NCBI RefSeq assembly: GCF_024295805.1
Contig: NZ_JANCLX010000022.1
Coordinates: 87,293-151,292 of the forward strand
Direction of reading: 5' to 3'
Origin: Streptomyces cucumeris
GTDB lineage: Bacteria; Actinomycetota; Actinomycetes; Streptomycetales; Streptomycetaceae
Length of the DNA stretch: 64,000 nucleotides
A model generated the notes under the pieces. That model had not been told where the DNA came from. It saw nothing but the letters and a program-made list of their open reading frames with translations, and searched no databases. Positions 8,451 through 16,666 of the stretch are shown piece after piece. The translations under genes were made by a program, and so were the position numbers. Every line of letters begins with the position of its first letter. Positions within the stretch are counted from its first letter, which is position 1.

Positions 8451-8877
8451 GCCGCGGGACACCTCGCCAGGCCATGAGATCTGTCACATCGGTGCCACGG
8501 CTCAAAAGGTACGCGGCGGGCGATACCTCCTAGCGGACATAAGAGGTTTTTTCCGCTCTGGTGGACATGCGTACTCCGCCCCGCCGCACCGTGCGAGCCG
8601 TGGTGCCGTCGTGTGCACTCGCTCCCGGGTCAGGTGTTCTGACGGTGTGACAGTGCTGTGGTGAACCTGTGAAGCCGGACCAGCATGCATCGCCGTGCGG
8701 CGCAAGCCACGTGTGCCACTACGAAGCTCCCTAGGACCGAACACTTGTTGCCCCGCGCGTCCGGCGGCTCTAAGAATGGCGGCCCGCAAGGCGCCCCGGC
8801 GGCTCGTGCGCGACAGCGCGCGGAACCCGCCGGACCAGGGGGAGAGGGCGTGCCGCGAACACCGAGTGAGGTCATGT
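8451..8877. other. 427-base gene-free spacer
   Basis: No convincing gene. It holds an inverted repeat AGCGGA/TCCGCT near 8530-8560 with a T-run in its loop, a small dyad GTCAG/CTGAC at 8629-8643, and a promoter-like pair at 8748-8776. It is probably the terminator of the cupin gene plus a long leader for the CAP-domain gene. No known riboswitch consensus was recognised. Confidence 0.5.
8748..8776 (+). promoter_or_regulatory. Probable vegetative promoter of the CAP-domain gene
   Basis: TTGCCC (8748-8753) and TAAGAA (8771-8776) are separated by exactly 17 bases, a good match to actinobacterial housekeeping promoters, about 100 bases upstream of the ATG at 8878. Confidence 0.5.
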
Positions 8878-9675
8878 ATGAGCAAGCACCGCAGCAAGAA
8901 GTCGCACCGCCGGAAGATAGCCATCGCGGCCGTGGCCGTCGCCGCCGTGGGTGTGCCTTCGGTCGCCATGGCCTGTCTGGACGGGGGGCAGGACGACAAG
9001 CGGTCCGAGGCCCGTGGCGAGTGGACCACGACCACCGGCCACCGCGGCACCCCCGACGCGGACAAGGACGGCCAGCGGTGGAAGCACCGCGCCGACCGGT
9101 CCAAGGCCACCCCCAGCGCATCGCGGTCGGCCTCGCCGCGTAGCGCCACGTCCGCCCCCGCCTCCTCCGCGGCGCCGACCTCGGCCAAGCCCACCCGCAC
9201 CGCCCCGGCCAAGACCACCTCCAAGGCCACCACCAAAGCCGCCTCGCCCTCCTCCGCGGCGCCCGCGTCGACCACCGCCACCACGAGCTCCGGTTCCTCC
9301 GACCTCCAGGACCAGATCGTCGCGCTGGTCAACAAGGAGCGCGCCAAGGTCGGCTGCAAGCCGGTGACCGTCGACGCCAAGCTGACCAAGGCCGCCCAGG
9401 CCCACAGCGAGGACATGGCGGAGCACAGCAATATGTCGCACACCGGCTCCGACGGTTCCTCCCCCGACGACCGCATCGAGCGCGCCGGATACTCCTGGAG
9501 CACCTACGGCGAGAACGTGGCCTACGGCTACAGCTCGCCCGAGAGCGTCATGGACGGCTGGATGAACAGCTCCGGCCACAAGGCCAACATCCTGAACTGC
9601 GACTTCAAGGAGATCGGCGTCGGCCACGCCCAGCCCGGCCACTACTGGACCCAGGACTTCGGCACCGCCCGCTGA
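8878..9675 (+). CDS. Secreted CAP/SCP-domain protein
   Basis: 265 residues. The ATG at 8878 gives a lysine-rich n-region, a hydrophobic core (IAIAAVAVAAVGV) and an Ala-x-Ala-like end, a classic Sec signal peptide; longer versions lack one. Residues 40-145 are a Ser/Thr/Ala/Pro/Lys linker suited to the cell wall. The C-terminal 120 residues are a CAP domain: LVNKERAKVGC, HSEDMAEHSNMSHTG, GENVAYGY and MDGWMNSSGHKANIL, with the conserved His and Glu residues of the CAP cavity present. Such proteins are exported and associated with the cell wall. Their biochemical role is not settled; sterol or lipid binding and wall interaction are proposed for relatives. Confidence 0.9.
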   Translation: MSKHRSKKSHRRKIAIAAVAVAAVGVPSVAMACLDGGQDDKRSEARGEWTTTTGHRGTPDADKDGQRWKHRADRSKATPSASRSASPRSATSAPASSAAPTSAKPTRTAPAKTTSKATTKAASPSSAAPASTTATTSSGSSDLQDQIVALVNKERAKVGCKPVTVDAKLTKAAQAHSEDMAEHSNMSHTGSDGSSPDDRIERAGYSWSTYGENVAYGYSSPESVMDGWMNSSGHKANILNCDFKEIGVGHAQPGHYWTQDFGTAR

Positions 9676-9718
9676 CCTCACTCGAGCGCACCTCACGCGC
9701 ACCGGCCGGGGCCGACGC

Positions 9719-10141
9719 TCAGCCGTCGGACCCGGCCGCCCTCGCCCTCGCCCGTGCCTCCCCGGGCGGCCGGATGAACTGCAGCTCCAGCGTGGCCGGC
9801 GGCTCGGCCACCCCCGGCCCGCCCGCGAGCGCCCAGGCGAGCAGATCGTCGGTGGTCTCGTCGTCCAGGGCCCAGCCGATCCATGTCGGCCGTCCACCGT
9901 CCCGGCGCCCACCGGCGGACGGCTGGACCACCACCACATTGGCCTGACCGCAGGGGCCCAGACAGTCGGTCGTCCGCACCGCCACCCGGCCCGGCGCCGC
10001 GTCGGCCGCCGCCCGCAGCCGGTCCAACTGGCCCTGGTGATCGGTGCGGGGGTGCTTCGCCGCGTCGCCACAGCAGCAGCCCCGGCAGACGACGAGGGTG
10101 CACGGGCGTTCCGGTACGCCGCGCTGCGGCCGTCTCTGCAT
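9719..10141 (-). CDS. Thioredoxin-like [2Fe-2S] ferredoxin-type protein
   Basis: 140 residues from the ATG at 10141. Near the N-terminus the strand TLVVCRGCCCGD supplies two or more Cys, and CLGPCGQANVVVV supplies the second pair, the arrangement of the thioredoxin-fold [2Fe-2S] family, where four Cys hold the cluster. The TTDCLGPC stretch is the most diagnostic. The C-terminal 60 residues are an Arg/Ala-rich extension. Electron transfer is likely, with no partner enzyme next to it. The longer frame to 10255 would run through a 26-base palindrome and lacks similarity, so it is rejected. It is convergent with the CAP-domain gene and divergent from the M20 peptidase. Confidence 0.8.
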   Translation of the reverse strand: MQRRPQRGVPERPCTLVVCRGCCCGDAAKHPRTDHQGQLDRLRAAADAAPGRVAVRTTDCLGPCGQANVVVVQPSAGGRRDGGRPTWIGWALDDETTDDLLAWALAGGPGVAEPPATLELQFIRPPGEARARARAAGSDG

Positions 10142-10167
10142 CGGAGCATTGTGGCACGGCGGTTCGG

Positions 10168-10193
10168 CGCCACCGGGTGCGCACCCGGTGGCG
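10168..10193. promoter_or_regulatory. Perfect 26-base palindrome between divergent genes
   Basis: CGCCACCGGGTGC at 10168-10180 is followed directly by its exact reverse complement at 10181-10193. It lies 27 bases upstream of the ferredoxin-like gene and 83 bases upstream of the M20 peptidase. A regulator operator shared by both is the likeliest role; a cruciform or hairpin is also possible. Confidence 0.55.
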
Positions 10194-10275
10194 TACGGCC
10201 CGGTACGACGGGCGAGTTCACCTGGGCACCTTTGGTGTATCGGCGACCGGGACACGAGCCAGCTACGCTCGCGGC

Positions 10276-11388
10276 ATGACGACGCACAAGGCCGTTCCCG
10301 TGAGTGTGGACGCGATGATCGACGACCTCAGGACCCTGGTCGAAGTCGAGTCCCCGTCACGTGACATCGACGCCCTGAAGGCATCGGCCACGACGGTCGC
10401 CGCCGTCATCGAGAGCCGCCTCGGCGGCCGGGCGGAGCTGGTGGAGACCGAGGGCGGAACCCATGTCCACTGGGCGGGCGGTGGCGATCCCCGGGTTCTG
10501 ATCCTCGGCCACCATGACACCGTCTTTCCGCTCGGCACCCTGGAGCGCCGCCCGTTCACGGTCGAGGACGGCCGTGCCACCGGACCCGGGGTCTTCGACA
10601 TGCTCGGCGGTGTGGTCCAGGCCGTGCACGGCCTGGCGTCGCTCGAGGACCGGTCGGGGGTGGAGATCCTGGTGACCGCTGATGAGGAGGTCGGCTCCCG
10701 CTCCTCCCGGGCCCTCCTGGAGGACCGGGCCCGCGCATGCGGTGCCGTCCTGGTGCTCGAGGGCGCCGCCGACGGTGGCGGGCTGAAGACCGGCCGCAAG
10801 GGCTGCGGCACCTTCGAGGTCTCCGTCGCGGGCCGGGCCTCGCACGCCGGCCTCGAACCGGAGGCCGGGGTCAATGCCCTGGTCGAGGCGGCACACCAGG
10901 TACTGGCCATCGCGGCGCTCGGCCGTCCCGGGATCGGCACCACGGTCACCCCGACCGTCGCCACCGCGGGCACCCTGGACAACGTGGTCCCCGCGGAGGC
11001 CACCGTCACCGTCGACGTCCGGGTCGAGACACCCGCCGAGAAGGAACGGGTCGAAGCCGCCTTCGCCGCGCTGACACCCCATCTCGACGGGGCCGCGATC
11101 ACGGTTCACGGGTCCGTCGGCCGTCCCCCGATGCCCGAGTCGGCCTCGGCCGGGCTGTTCGCGCTGGCGCGCCGGCTGCTCCCCGGTATCGACGGAGTGG
11201 CGGTCGGCGGCGGAAGCGACGGCAACCTCACGGCCGCGCTGGGGGTGCCCACCCTCGACGGTCTGGGAGCGGTCGGCGGCGGTGCCCATGCCGACCATGA
11301 GTATCTGCTGGTCGACGCCATGGCCGAGCGGGCGGACCTGGTGGCCGGACTGGTGAACGCGGTCCGGGGCCCCGAGCGCCCCGTATGA
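10276..11388 (+). CDS. M20-family metallopeptidase (carboxypeptidase G2/ArgE/DapE-like)
   Basis: 370 residues, two-zinc hydrolase. Metal and catalytic motifs are present: ILGHHDTVFPLG (first His and the catalytic-base region Asp), GPGVFDMLGG (bridging Asp), VTADEEVGS (general-base Glu and metal Glu) and a C-terminal GGAHADHEYL with the last His. The dimerisation insert starts after GCGTFEVSVAGRASHAGLEPE. It removes amino acids or acyl groups by hydrolysing amide bonds; the GGSDGN element suggests the CPG2-like branch. The ATG at 10276 is chosen because TACGCT six bases upstream fits a leaderless promoter and the earlier in-frame residues are low-complexity. No operon partner is present. Confidence 0.9.
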   Translation: MTTHKAVPVSVDAMIDDLRTLVEVESPSRDIDALKASATTVAAVIESRLGGRAELVETEGGTHVHWAGGGDPRVLILGHHDTVFPLGTLERRPFTVEDGRATGPGVFDMLGGVVQAVHGLASLEDRSGVEILVTADEEVGSRSSRALLEDRARACGAVLVLEGAADGGGLKTGRKGCGTFEVSVAGRASHAGLEPEAGVNALVEAAHQVLAIAALGRPGIGTTVTPTVATAGTLDNVVPAEATVTVDVRVETPAEKERVEAAFAALTPHLDGAAITVHGSVGRPPMPESASAGLFALARRLLPGIDGVAVGGGSDGNLTAALGVPTLDGLGAVGGGAHADHEYLLVDAMAERADLVAGLVNAVRGPERPV

Positions 11389-11527
11389 CCGGGCGGGAGG
11401 GCACGGCCGGACGGCGGAAACCCTCCGCGCACCCGTTGTCCGGGCAGTCGTCCGGCTCCTCGCCGGTGCCCTCCCCGTAGTCGTCGTCCCGGCCGTCGTG
11501 GCCGTGCAGTGGATCCGTGACGGACAT
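11228..11527 (-). CDS. Possible small acidic protein, partly antisense to the M20 gene
   Basis: A 99-residue frame starts at an ATG preceded by AGGGGG. The first 50 codons (MSVTDPLHGHDGRDDDYGEG onward, with two Cys in a DDCPDNGC element) have the high third-position GC expected of a real gene. Where the frame runs into the opposite strand of the M20 gene the third-position bias is lost. It could be a small gene whose 3' end has been overwritten, or chance. No family recognised. Confidence 0.3.
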   Translation of the reverse strand: MSVTDPLHGHDGRDDDYGEGTGEEPDDCPDNGCAEGFRRPAVPSRPVIRGARGPGPRSPVRPPGPPARPWRRPADTHGRHGHRRRPLPDRRGWAPPARP

Positions 11528-11689
11528 GGAGCCCCCTGGGTGCGGGTGAGGTCGGCCAACCGTCCCCACTACGCGGGGAGTTGGTCGGCAGAGCTCACGA
11601 CAGGACCCTGGCATTGTGCAACAGATCTCCGGCCGCAGCGGGAATCAAGTGATCTTCGACCGCGGGTGGCTACCAAGGGTCCGCGCGGT

Positions 11690-11719
11690 ACGGCGCCCCC
11701 TCGGCCGAGGGGGCGCCGT
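11690..11719 (-). terminator. Terminator downstream of the SDR gene
   Basis: A perfect 30-base palindrome (each half 15 bases, starting ACGGCGCCCCCTCGG) begins 15 bases after the SDR stop on the - strand. It is GC-only without a U-run, as is usual for Streptomyces hairpin terminators. Confidence 0.7.
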
Positions 11720-11733
11720 GACGGGGACACCGC

Positions 11734-12468
11734 TCACTGGGCGCTGGCCGCCGGGCGCACCACGAGCTCGTTGACGTCCACCTCGGCCGGGCTGTGCACG
11801 GCGAAGGCGATGGCGTCCGCGATGGCCGACGCCGGGATGGCCACCGAGCGGTAGCTCTTCATCTCCTCACGCGCCCGGGGGTCGGAGATGGAGTCCGCGA
11901 GCTCCGACTCGGTCACCCCCGGGGACACCACGGTCACCCGGACGTCCCCCGCCGACTCCTGGCGCAGCCCCTCCGACAGCGCGCGCACCGCGTACTTCGT
12001 GGCGCAGTACACCGCGGCGGTGGGCACCACCTCGTACGCGCCCACCGACGCGATGTTGACGATGTGTCCGCCGCCCTGCTCCCGCATCACCGGCAGGACC
12101 GCGGCGATACCGTAGAGCACCCCCCGTACATTCACATCGATCATGCGGTCCCACTCGTGGACCTTCAGCTCCGCCAGCGGGGACAGCGGCATCACCCCCG
12201 CGTTGTTCACCATCACGTCCACCCGTCCGAACCGCTCCCGCGCGGCGGTTACGAACTCCCGTACGTCCGCGGCGTCGGTGACATCCAGCCGCTGGAACCC
12301 GATCCTGTCACCGCCGTCCGCGACCTCCGCGGCCAGCGCGGCCAGCCGGTCGGTGCGCCGCGCTCCCAGGAAGACCCGGTGGCCGTCGGCGGCCAGCCTG
12401 CGCGCCGTCGCCTCACCGATCCCACTGCTGGCCCCCGTGATCAGTACGACCTTCTCGGTGCGTGTCAT
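11734..12468 (-). CDS. Short-chain dehydrogenase/reductase
   Basis: 244-residue classical SDR. The NADP(H)-binding motif TGASSGIG begins near residue 9; an Arg pair in LGARRTDRL favours NADPH. VNNAGVM and the catalytic residues Ser in NIASVGAY, Tyr in YCATK and its Lys are all present. The sequence matches the large group of SDRs described as acting on small carbonyls or alcohols. The ATG at 12468 is the natural start; the longer frame crosses the divergent promoter. It is divergent from the XRE regulator, and such SDR/XRE pairs are common in Streptomyces, the regulator usually repressing the enzyme. Confidence 0.9.
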   Translation of the reverse strand: MTRTEKVVLITGASSGIGEATARRLAADGHRVFLGARRTDRLAALAAEVADGGDRIGFQRLDVTDAADVREFVTAARERFGRVDVMVNNAGVMPLSPLAELKVHEWDRMIDVNVRGVLYGIAAVLPVMREQGGGHIVNIASVGAYEVVPTAAVYCATKYAVRALSEGLRQESAGDVRVTVVSPGVTESELADSISDPRAREEMKSYRSVAIPASAIADAIAFAVHSPAEVDVNELVVRPAASAQ

Positions 12469-12555
12469 CGCCGTCCGTCCTCTCGATCCTGGAGCGGATC
12501 CCGCCCCGGCACCGAGTCTGAGGAGAACACCGCAGGTCAACCAGGTGGCGCAGAG

Positions 12556-12576
12556 CCTGGGTGCGGCACACCCAGG
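12556..12576. promoter_or_regulatory. Probable operator between the SDR and XRE genes
   Basis: CCTGGGTG (12556-12563) and CACCCAGG (12569-12576) are perfect 8-base arms with a 5-base centre. The site lies just upstream of, and probably overlaps, the -35 region of the XRE gene whose -10 is TAGCCT at 12597-12602. Confidence 0.55.
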
Positions 12577-12596
12577 CAGCGTTCCGCCCGGTTGCC

Positions 12597-12602
12597 TAGC
12601 CT
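12597..12602 (+). promoter_or_regulatory. Probable -10 of the XRE regulator
   Basis: TAGCCT is seven bases from the ATG at 12610 and no Shine-Dalgarno is visible, so the mRNA is probably leaderless. Confidence 0.4.
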
Positions 12603-12609
12603 TGGGGCC

Positions 12610-13491
12610 ATGCCCGACAACGCACTCGGAGATTTCCTGCGCGCCCGCCGCGCCGGCCTGCGGCCAGGGGACGTCGGCATGGCGTACCACGGGGTCCGCC
12701 GGGTCCCCGGACTGCGCCGCGAGGAGGTGGCCGTGCTCGCCGGGGTCAACGCCGACTACTACACACGGTTGGAACAGGGACGGGAACGCCATCCCTCACC
12801 CCAGGTGCTCGACGCCCTCAGCCGCGCCCTGCACCTGGACCCCGACGCCCGCGCCCATCTGTACCGGCTCACCGGCACGGCACCCGACGACCGCCACCTG
12901 GCCGCCCCGGACACCGTCAGCGCCGAGCTGCGCGGGCTCATGGACGGTTACGCCCACACCCCCGCCTTCGTCGTCAACCGCACCCTGGACCTCCTGGCCG
13001 CCAACACGCTCGCCCAGGCGCTGTACTCGCCCTTCCGGCCCGCGGACAACCTCGCCCGGATGGTCTTCCTCGATCCCGCGGCCCGCCCCTTCTTCACCCG
13101 CTGGGACTGGACCGCCCAGGCCACCGTGGCCAATCTGCGCCAGGCGGAGGGCTATGCCGCCGACGGCCCCCGGCTGACCGCCCTCGTCGAGACCCTCACC
13201 CGGCACAGCGCCGAGTTCACCGCCCTGTGGAACGCCCACGCGGTGCGCGGCAAGACACGGGACGCCAAACACCTGCGCCACCCCGATGTCGGCGCGCTGA
13301 GCCTCACCTACCAGTCGTTCGACGTCCGGGCCGCCCCCGGTCAGCAACTGGTCATCTACCGGGCGGAACCCGGCAGCCCCAGCGCCCAGGCGCTGGGGCT
13401 GCTCGGAACCCTCGACGCCACCTGGCGGCGGACCGCAGGGGAGCGCGGTGGCCGGGATCAGCCGGACACGCAGGCCCCGGCGCCGCGGTAG
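12610..13491 (+). CDS. XRE-family regulator with MmyB-like ligand domain
   Basis: 293 residues. The N-terminal helix-turn-helix (about 5-75) has the XRE pattern RRVPGLRREEVAVLAGVNAD YYTRLEQGRE, split here for length. The remaining part (about 105-275) matches the MmyB-like domain, with AFVVNRTLDLLAANTLA, NLARMVFLDPAARPFF and the C-terminal HPDVGALSLTYQSFD; this PAS-like domain is thought to bind fatty-acid-type ligands in relatives. It probably represses the divergent SDR gene and itself through the dyad at 12556. The last 34 bases overlap the 3' end of the convergent alanine racemase. Confidence 0.9.
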   Translation: MPDNALGDFLRARRAGLRPGDVGMAYHGVRRVPGLRREEVAVLAGVNADYYTRLEQGRERHPSPQVLDALSRALHLDPDARAHLYRLTGTAPDDRHLAAPDTVSAELRGLMDGYAHTPAFVVNRTLDLLAANTLAQALYSPFRPADNLARMVFLDPAARPFFTRWDWTAQATVANLRQAEGYAADGPRLTALVETLTRHSAEFTALWNAHAVRGKTRDAKHLRHPDVGALSLTYQSFDVRAAPGQQLVIYRAEPGSPSAQALGLLGTLDATWRRTAGERGGRDQPDTQAPAPR

Positions 13492-14663
13492 ACCCGCGGC
13501 ACCCGGTCGCCGACCCGGGTGACGATCTCGTACGCGATGGTGTCCGCGGCCCGCGCCCAGTCCTCGGCACCGGGCTCACCCTGGTCGCCGGGGCCGAACA
13601 GCACCACCTCGTCGCCGACCGCCGCCCGGCCGTCCCCGAGGTCGACGACGAACTGGTCCATGCACACCGTGCCCGCCACCGTGTGCCGTTCACCCGCGGC
13701 CAGCACCGGCCCGGTGCCGGACGCGTGCCGGGGGACCCCGTCGGCGTAGCCCAGGGGCACCACACCGAGGGTGGTCGGGCGGGACGTGCGGTAGCGCGGG
13801 CCGTAGGACACGCCCTGTCCGGCGGGGACGCGTTTGACGGAGACCAGCCGGGCCGAGAGCGTCATCGCGGGGCGCAGCCCCAGGGCGGCGGCGTCGGCGG
13901 ACTCCGGCACCGGGCTCAGCCCGAACACCGCGATCCCGGGGCGCACCAGGTCGAAGTGGGTCTGCGGCAGCCGCAGCGTGGCGGCCGAGTTGGCCAGGTG
14001 CAGCACCTCCGGGCGCAGCCCCGCCTTGCGTGCCATGTCCACCGCGGACCGGAAGTTCTCCACCTGTGCGTCGGTGGCCGGATGGCCGGGGGTGTCGGCG
14101 TCGGCGAGGTGGGACCAGATCCCCACCACCCGTATGTGTCCGGACGCCTCGGCGCGCGCGGCGGCCTCCAGCAGCGCGGGCCAGTCGGCCGGTGTGGCGC
14201 CGCCGCGGCCCATACCGGTGTCCGCCTTCAGATGCAGCAGACAGGGACGGCCCGCCGTCCGCGCCGCCTCCTCCGCCGCCTCGACCGCCCAGATCGCCCC
14301 GGCCGACAGTTCGATGTCCGCGGCCACGGCGGCGGCCCAGTCGTCGCCCGGGGCCAGCAGCCAGGCCATCACGCGGATCCGGGAGGTGATTCCGGAGGCG
14401 CGCAGGGTCAGCGCCTCATGGATCCGCGCGGCGCCGAGCCAGGTGGCGCCACCGGCCAGCGCCGCGCGGGCGCTGGGGACGATGCCGTGGCCGTAGCCGT
14501 CGGCCTTCACCACGGCCATGGTCTCCGCGGAACCGGCGGCCTCCCGCAGCCGCGCCACATTGGCGCTGATGGCCGCGAGGTCGATCCGTGCCTGTGCGAG
14601 AGGCGCGTCCTCGCAGGTCCCGTCCGTGCGGTCGCTGACCTCGTGGGAGCTGCCGATCGCCAC
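13458..14663 (-). CDS. alr: Alanine racemase
   Basis: 401 residues, PLP fold type III. The GTG at 14663 is taken as the start because GGAAGGA precedes it by seven bases; a frame to 14756 adds only low-complexity residues. The PLP lysine is Lys53 in AVVKADGYGHG and the opposite-face catalytic Tyr is Tyr287 in GVSYGPRYRT. Other family blocks are HLKADTGMGRGG, HLANSAATLRLP, DLVRPGIAVFG and VCMDQFVVDLG. It interconverts L- and D-alanine for peptidoglycan. It stands alone, away from the cell-wall or tsaE neighbourhood common for the primary alr, so it may be a second copy. It overlaps the XRE gene by 34 bases, tail to tail. Confidence 0.93.
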   Translation of the reverse strand: MAIGSSHEVSDRTDGTCEDAPLAQARIDLAAISANVARLREAAGSAETMAVVKADGYGHGIVPSARAALAGGATWLGAARIHEALTLRASGITSRIRVMAWLLAPGDDWAAAVAADIELSAGAIWAVEAAEEAARTAGRPCLLHLKADTGMGRGGATPADWPALLEAAARAEASGHIRVVGIWSHLADADTPGHPATDAQVENFRSAVDMARKAGLRPEVLHLANSAATLRLPQTHFDLVRPGIAVFGLSPVPESADAAALGLRPAMTLSARLVSVKRVPAGQGVSYGPRYRTSRPTTLGVVPLGYADGVPRHASGTGPVLAAGERHTVAGTVCMDQFVVDLGDGRAAVGDEVVLFGPGDQGEPGAEDWARAADTIAYEIVTRVGDRVPRVYRGAGACVSG

Positions 14664-14846
14664 ACCGTCGTCCTTCCGTGGAGACTCCACCGGGCCCGGG
14701 GCGGGCCGCGGGTGAAGCCATGGTGGCGCCGGGGACGACGCTCCGTCATCGTGCAAACGCCACTGTCGTACGGCGCCGCGGAGTGCGGAGGGAACAACGG
14801 CACGGGCGCGTGGCCGCGTACCGGGCGCGGGGGAGCGGCCGTGCCG

Positions 14847-16484
14847 TCAGTCCGGCTCGTGCACCGCGGACCGCGGTGTGTCCCCCGGGACCGACGTGCC
14901 GTCGGCGCCGTAACGCCGGGCGGTGAGCTGGAGCAGCAGCGCCGCGCGCACCTCGGCGCTCTCCAGCCGCAGGTCCACCACCTCCCGCAGCCGGCGCATC
15001 CGGTGGCGGAGCGTGTTCGGATGGATGCACAGCCGGGCGGCCGCCGCCTTCGCGTCGCCCATCTCCTCCAGCCAGGTGTACAGCGTCACCACATGGCTGG
15101 TGTGGTGCTCGCCGTCGTGCTCCAGCAGCTCTCGCAGCGGCCCGATGGCCGCGATACGGGCGCCGCTCGCGGCCCGGGCGGTGCGGCGGAGCACCACCGT
15201 GGCCCACACCTCGTCGTGGACGGCCGCGCCCCCGGGGACCAGACCGGCGGTGAGCAGTCCGAGCGTGTCATCGGCCTGCTCCCGGGAGCCGGTCAGGCCG
15301 GGGACGGTGGTGGCGAGACCGCCCATGGCCACCAGCGGCGCGGTCGTGTCCCCGGCGGGCCCGGCGAGTTCGCCCAGCCAGTCCGCCCGCGCCTCGGCCG
15401 CGGAGTTCACTGCGTCGGCGTGCACGATGCCGTAGACCACATCACCGATCACCGCCGCGGGGGAGCGCAGCCGGGTGCCCGGGAACCGGCACAGCCGCTC
15501 CCGCACCGTCAGCCGCTGCCGCTCCGCCTCGTCGGCATCCTCACTGGGCACCCCCACGGCGATCACCCGCCAGGGGCCGCTGGTCAGGCCGAGGAGACGC
15601 GCGGCGTCGGCCGCGCCCTCCTGTCCGTGCAGCACCTTCGCCACCATGTCCGCCAGCGCCAGCCGCTGCCGGTCCGCCTCCGCGCGCCGGCGCAGCAGGT
15701 GCAGCGCGGCCGCGTCCGCGGCGTCGGCGAACGCGGCGGCCCGCTCGGGCTCGACCGGCCCCGGCACGATCGCCCAGATCGAGCCGAGCACATCGCCTCC
15801 CGCGTGCACCGGCACCACCAGCCGCGGTTTGGTCCCCTCCACGACCGCCGGAACGTAGATGGGCGTGGTGGCCTGGGCGATCCTGCGGAACACCCCCTGC
15901 CGCCGGAAGTGCGCGTTGACGTCCTCGGGTACGTGGCGGCCCATGATGGTGGCCACCCGTGCCTCGTCGCCGCGCTCCTGGCGGGTGGAGTACGCCAGCA
16001 CCCGTGAGCTGCGGTCCTCGATGGTCACCGGGGCGTCGATGATCCGGGCGATGGCGTCCGCCACCCCGAACAGGTCCCCGGCCTCCGCCACCCCGAGCCC
16101 CGCGGCGGACGCGGCCAGTCCCTCGCTGTCGAGCGCCGCGCGCAGCAGGGACAGCACCTGGGCCCAGCCCGCCCCGGCGGACACCCGCAGCAGTGCCACA
16201 CCCGCCTCGTCCGCCGCCGCGGCCACCCGCTCGTCGGCCGCCAACGGCGCCTTGAGCAGGACGGCGGCGGCCGACCTCCGGCCGCACAGGGCCAGCAGCC
16301 GCAGTGCGGCGTCGAGGTCGGTGAGGTTCACCCCGAGCACGATGTCCCCTGTCCGGGGCTGGAGCTCCCCGTCCGGTTCGGCTATCACCGCGTCGCCGAC
16401 CGTGACGGTCAGCCGCTCCGGGGCACACGGGCCCGACAGCACCGCCGGCCCCACGGCGTCGAGAAGCCGCTGCAGACTGATCAT
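14847..16484 (-). CDS. PucR-family transcriptional regulator
   Basis: 545 residues. N-terminal PucR-like sensor region (about 1-120, with TVGDAVIAEPDGELQPRTGDIVL), a central GGDEF-like/CdaR region, and a C-terminal helix-turn-helix of the HTH_30 type (about 470-535) with DAKAAAARLCIHPNTLRHRM and RLREVVDL. Family members sense purine breakdown products, amino acids or similar signals and often control nearby catabolic genes, but no such gene is adjacent. The ATG at 16484 is preferred to a GTG nine bases upstream because both share the same weak leader. It lies downstream of the TPM-like membrane protein in the same orientation, 182 bases away, so co-transcription is uncertain. Confidence 0.9.
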   Translation of the reverse strand: MISLQRLLDAVGPAVLSGPCAPERLTVTVGDAVIAEPDGELQPRTGDIVLGVNLTDLDAALRLLALCGRRSAAAVLLKAPLAADERVAAAADEAGVALLRVSAGAGWAQVLSLLRAALDSEGLAASAAGLGVAEAGDLFGVADAIARIIDAPVTIEDRSSRVLAYSTRQERGDEARVATIMGRHVPEDVNAHFRRQGVFRRIAQATTPIYVPAVVEGTKPRLVVPVHAGGDVLGSIWAIVPGPVEPERAAAFADAADAAALHLLRRRAEADRQRLALADMVAKVLHGQEGAADAARLLGLTSGPWRVIAVGVPSEDADEAERQRLTVRERLCRFPGTRLRSPAAVIGDVVYGIVHADAVNSAAEARADWLGELAGPAGDTTAPLVAMGGLATTVPGLTGSREQADDTLGLLTAGLVPGGAAVHDEVWATVVLRRTARAASGARIAAIGPLRELLEHDGEHHTSHVVTLYTWLEEMGDAKAAAARLCIHPNTLRHRMRRLREVVDLRLESAEVRAALLLQLTARRYGADGTSVPGDTPRSAVHEPD

Positions 16485-16666
16485 GGCCACCACCCGCTCA
16501 CCGATCGCCCACCATCCTGCCCCAGGTCCCGGTGCGGGAGGAGTGGCGTCCGGGATACGAGCGGGTCACAGGGCGATGTCGGCGGTCAGGAGCCCGTACA
16601 CGGGTGTCCGGACGGCATGCGCGGACCCGTCCGGGTGTGCCGCGTGCCGGTCGCGGTCAGCGGTGG

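Noticed and set aside
8451..8877. Possible c-di-AMP riboswitch before the secreted CAP protein
   Set aside because: Cell-wall protein genes in Streptomyces often carry one, but I could not match the conserved segments by eye.
13227..16007. A 926-codon open frame on the + strand
   Set aside because: It is antisense to alanine racemase and the PucR regulator, is rich in Arg, Gly and Pro, and has no domain pattern.
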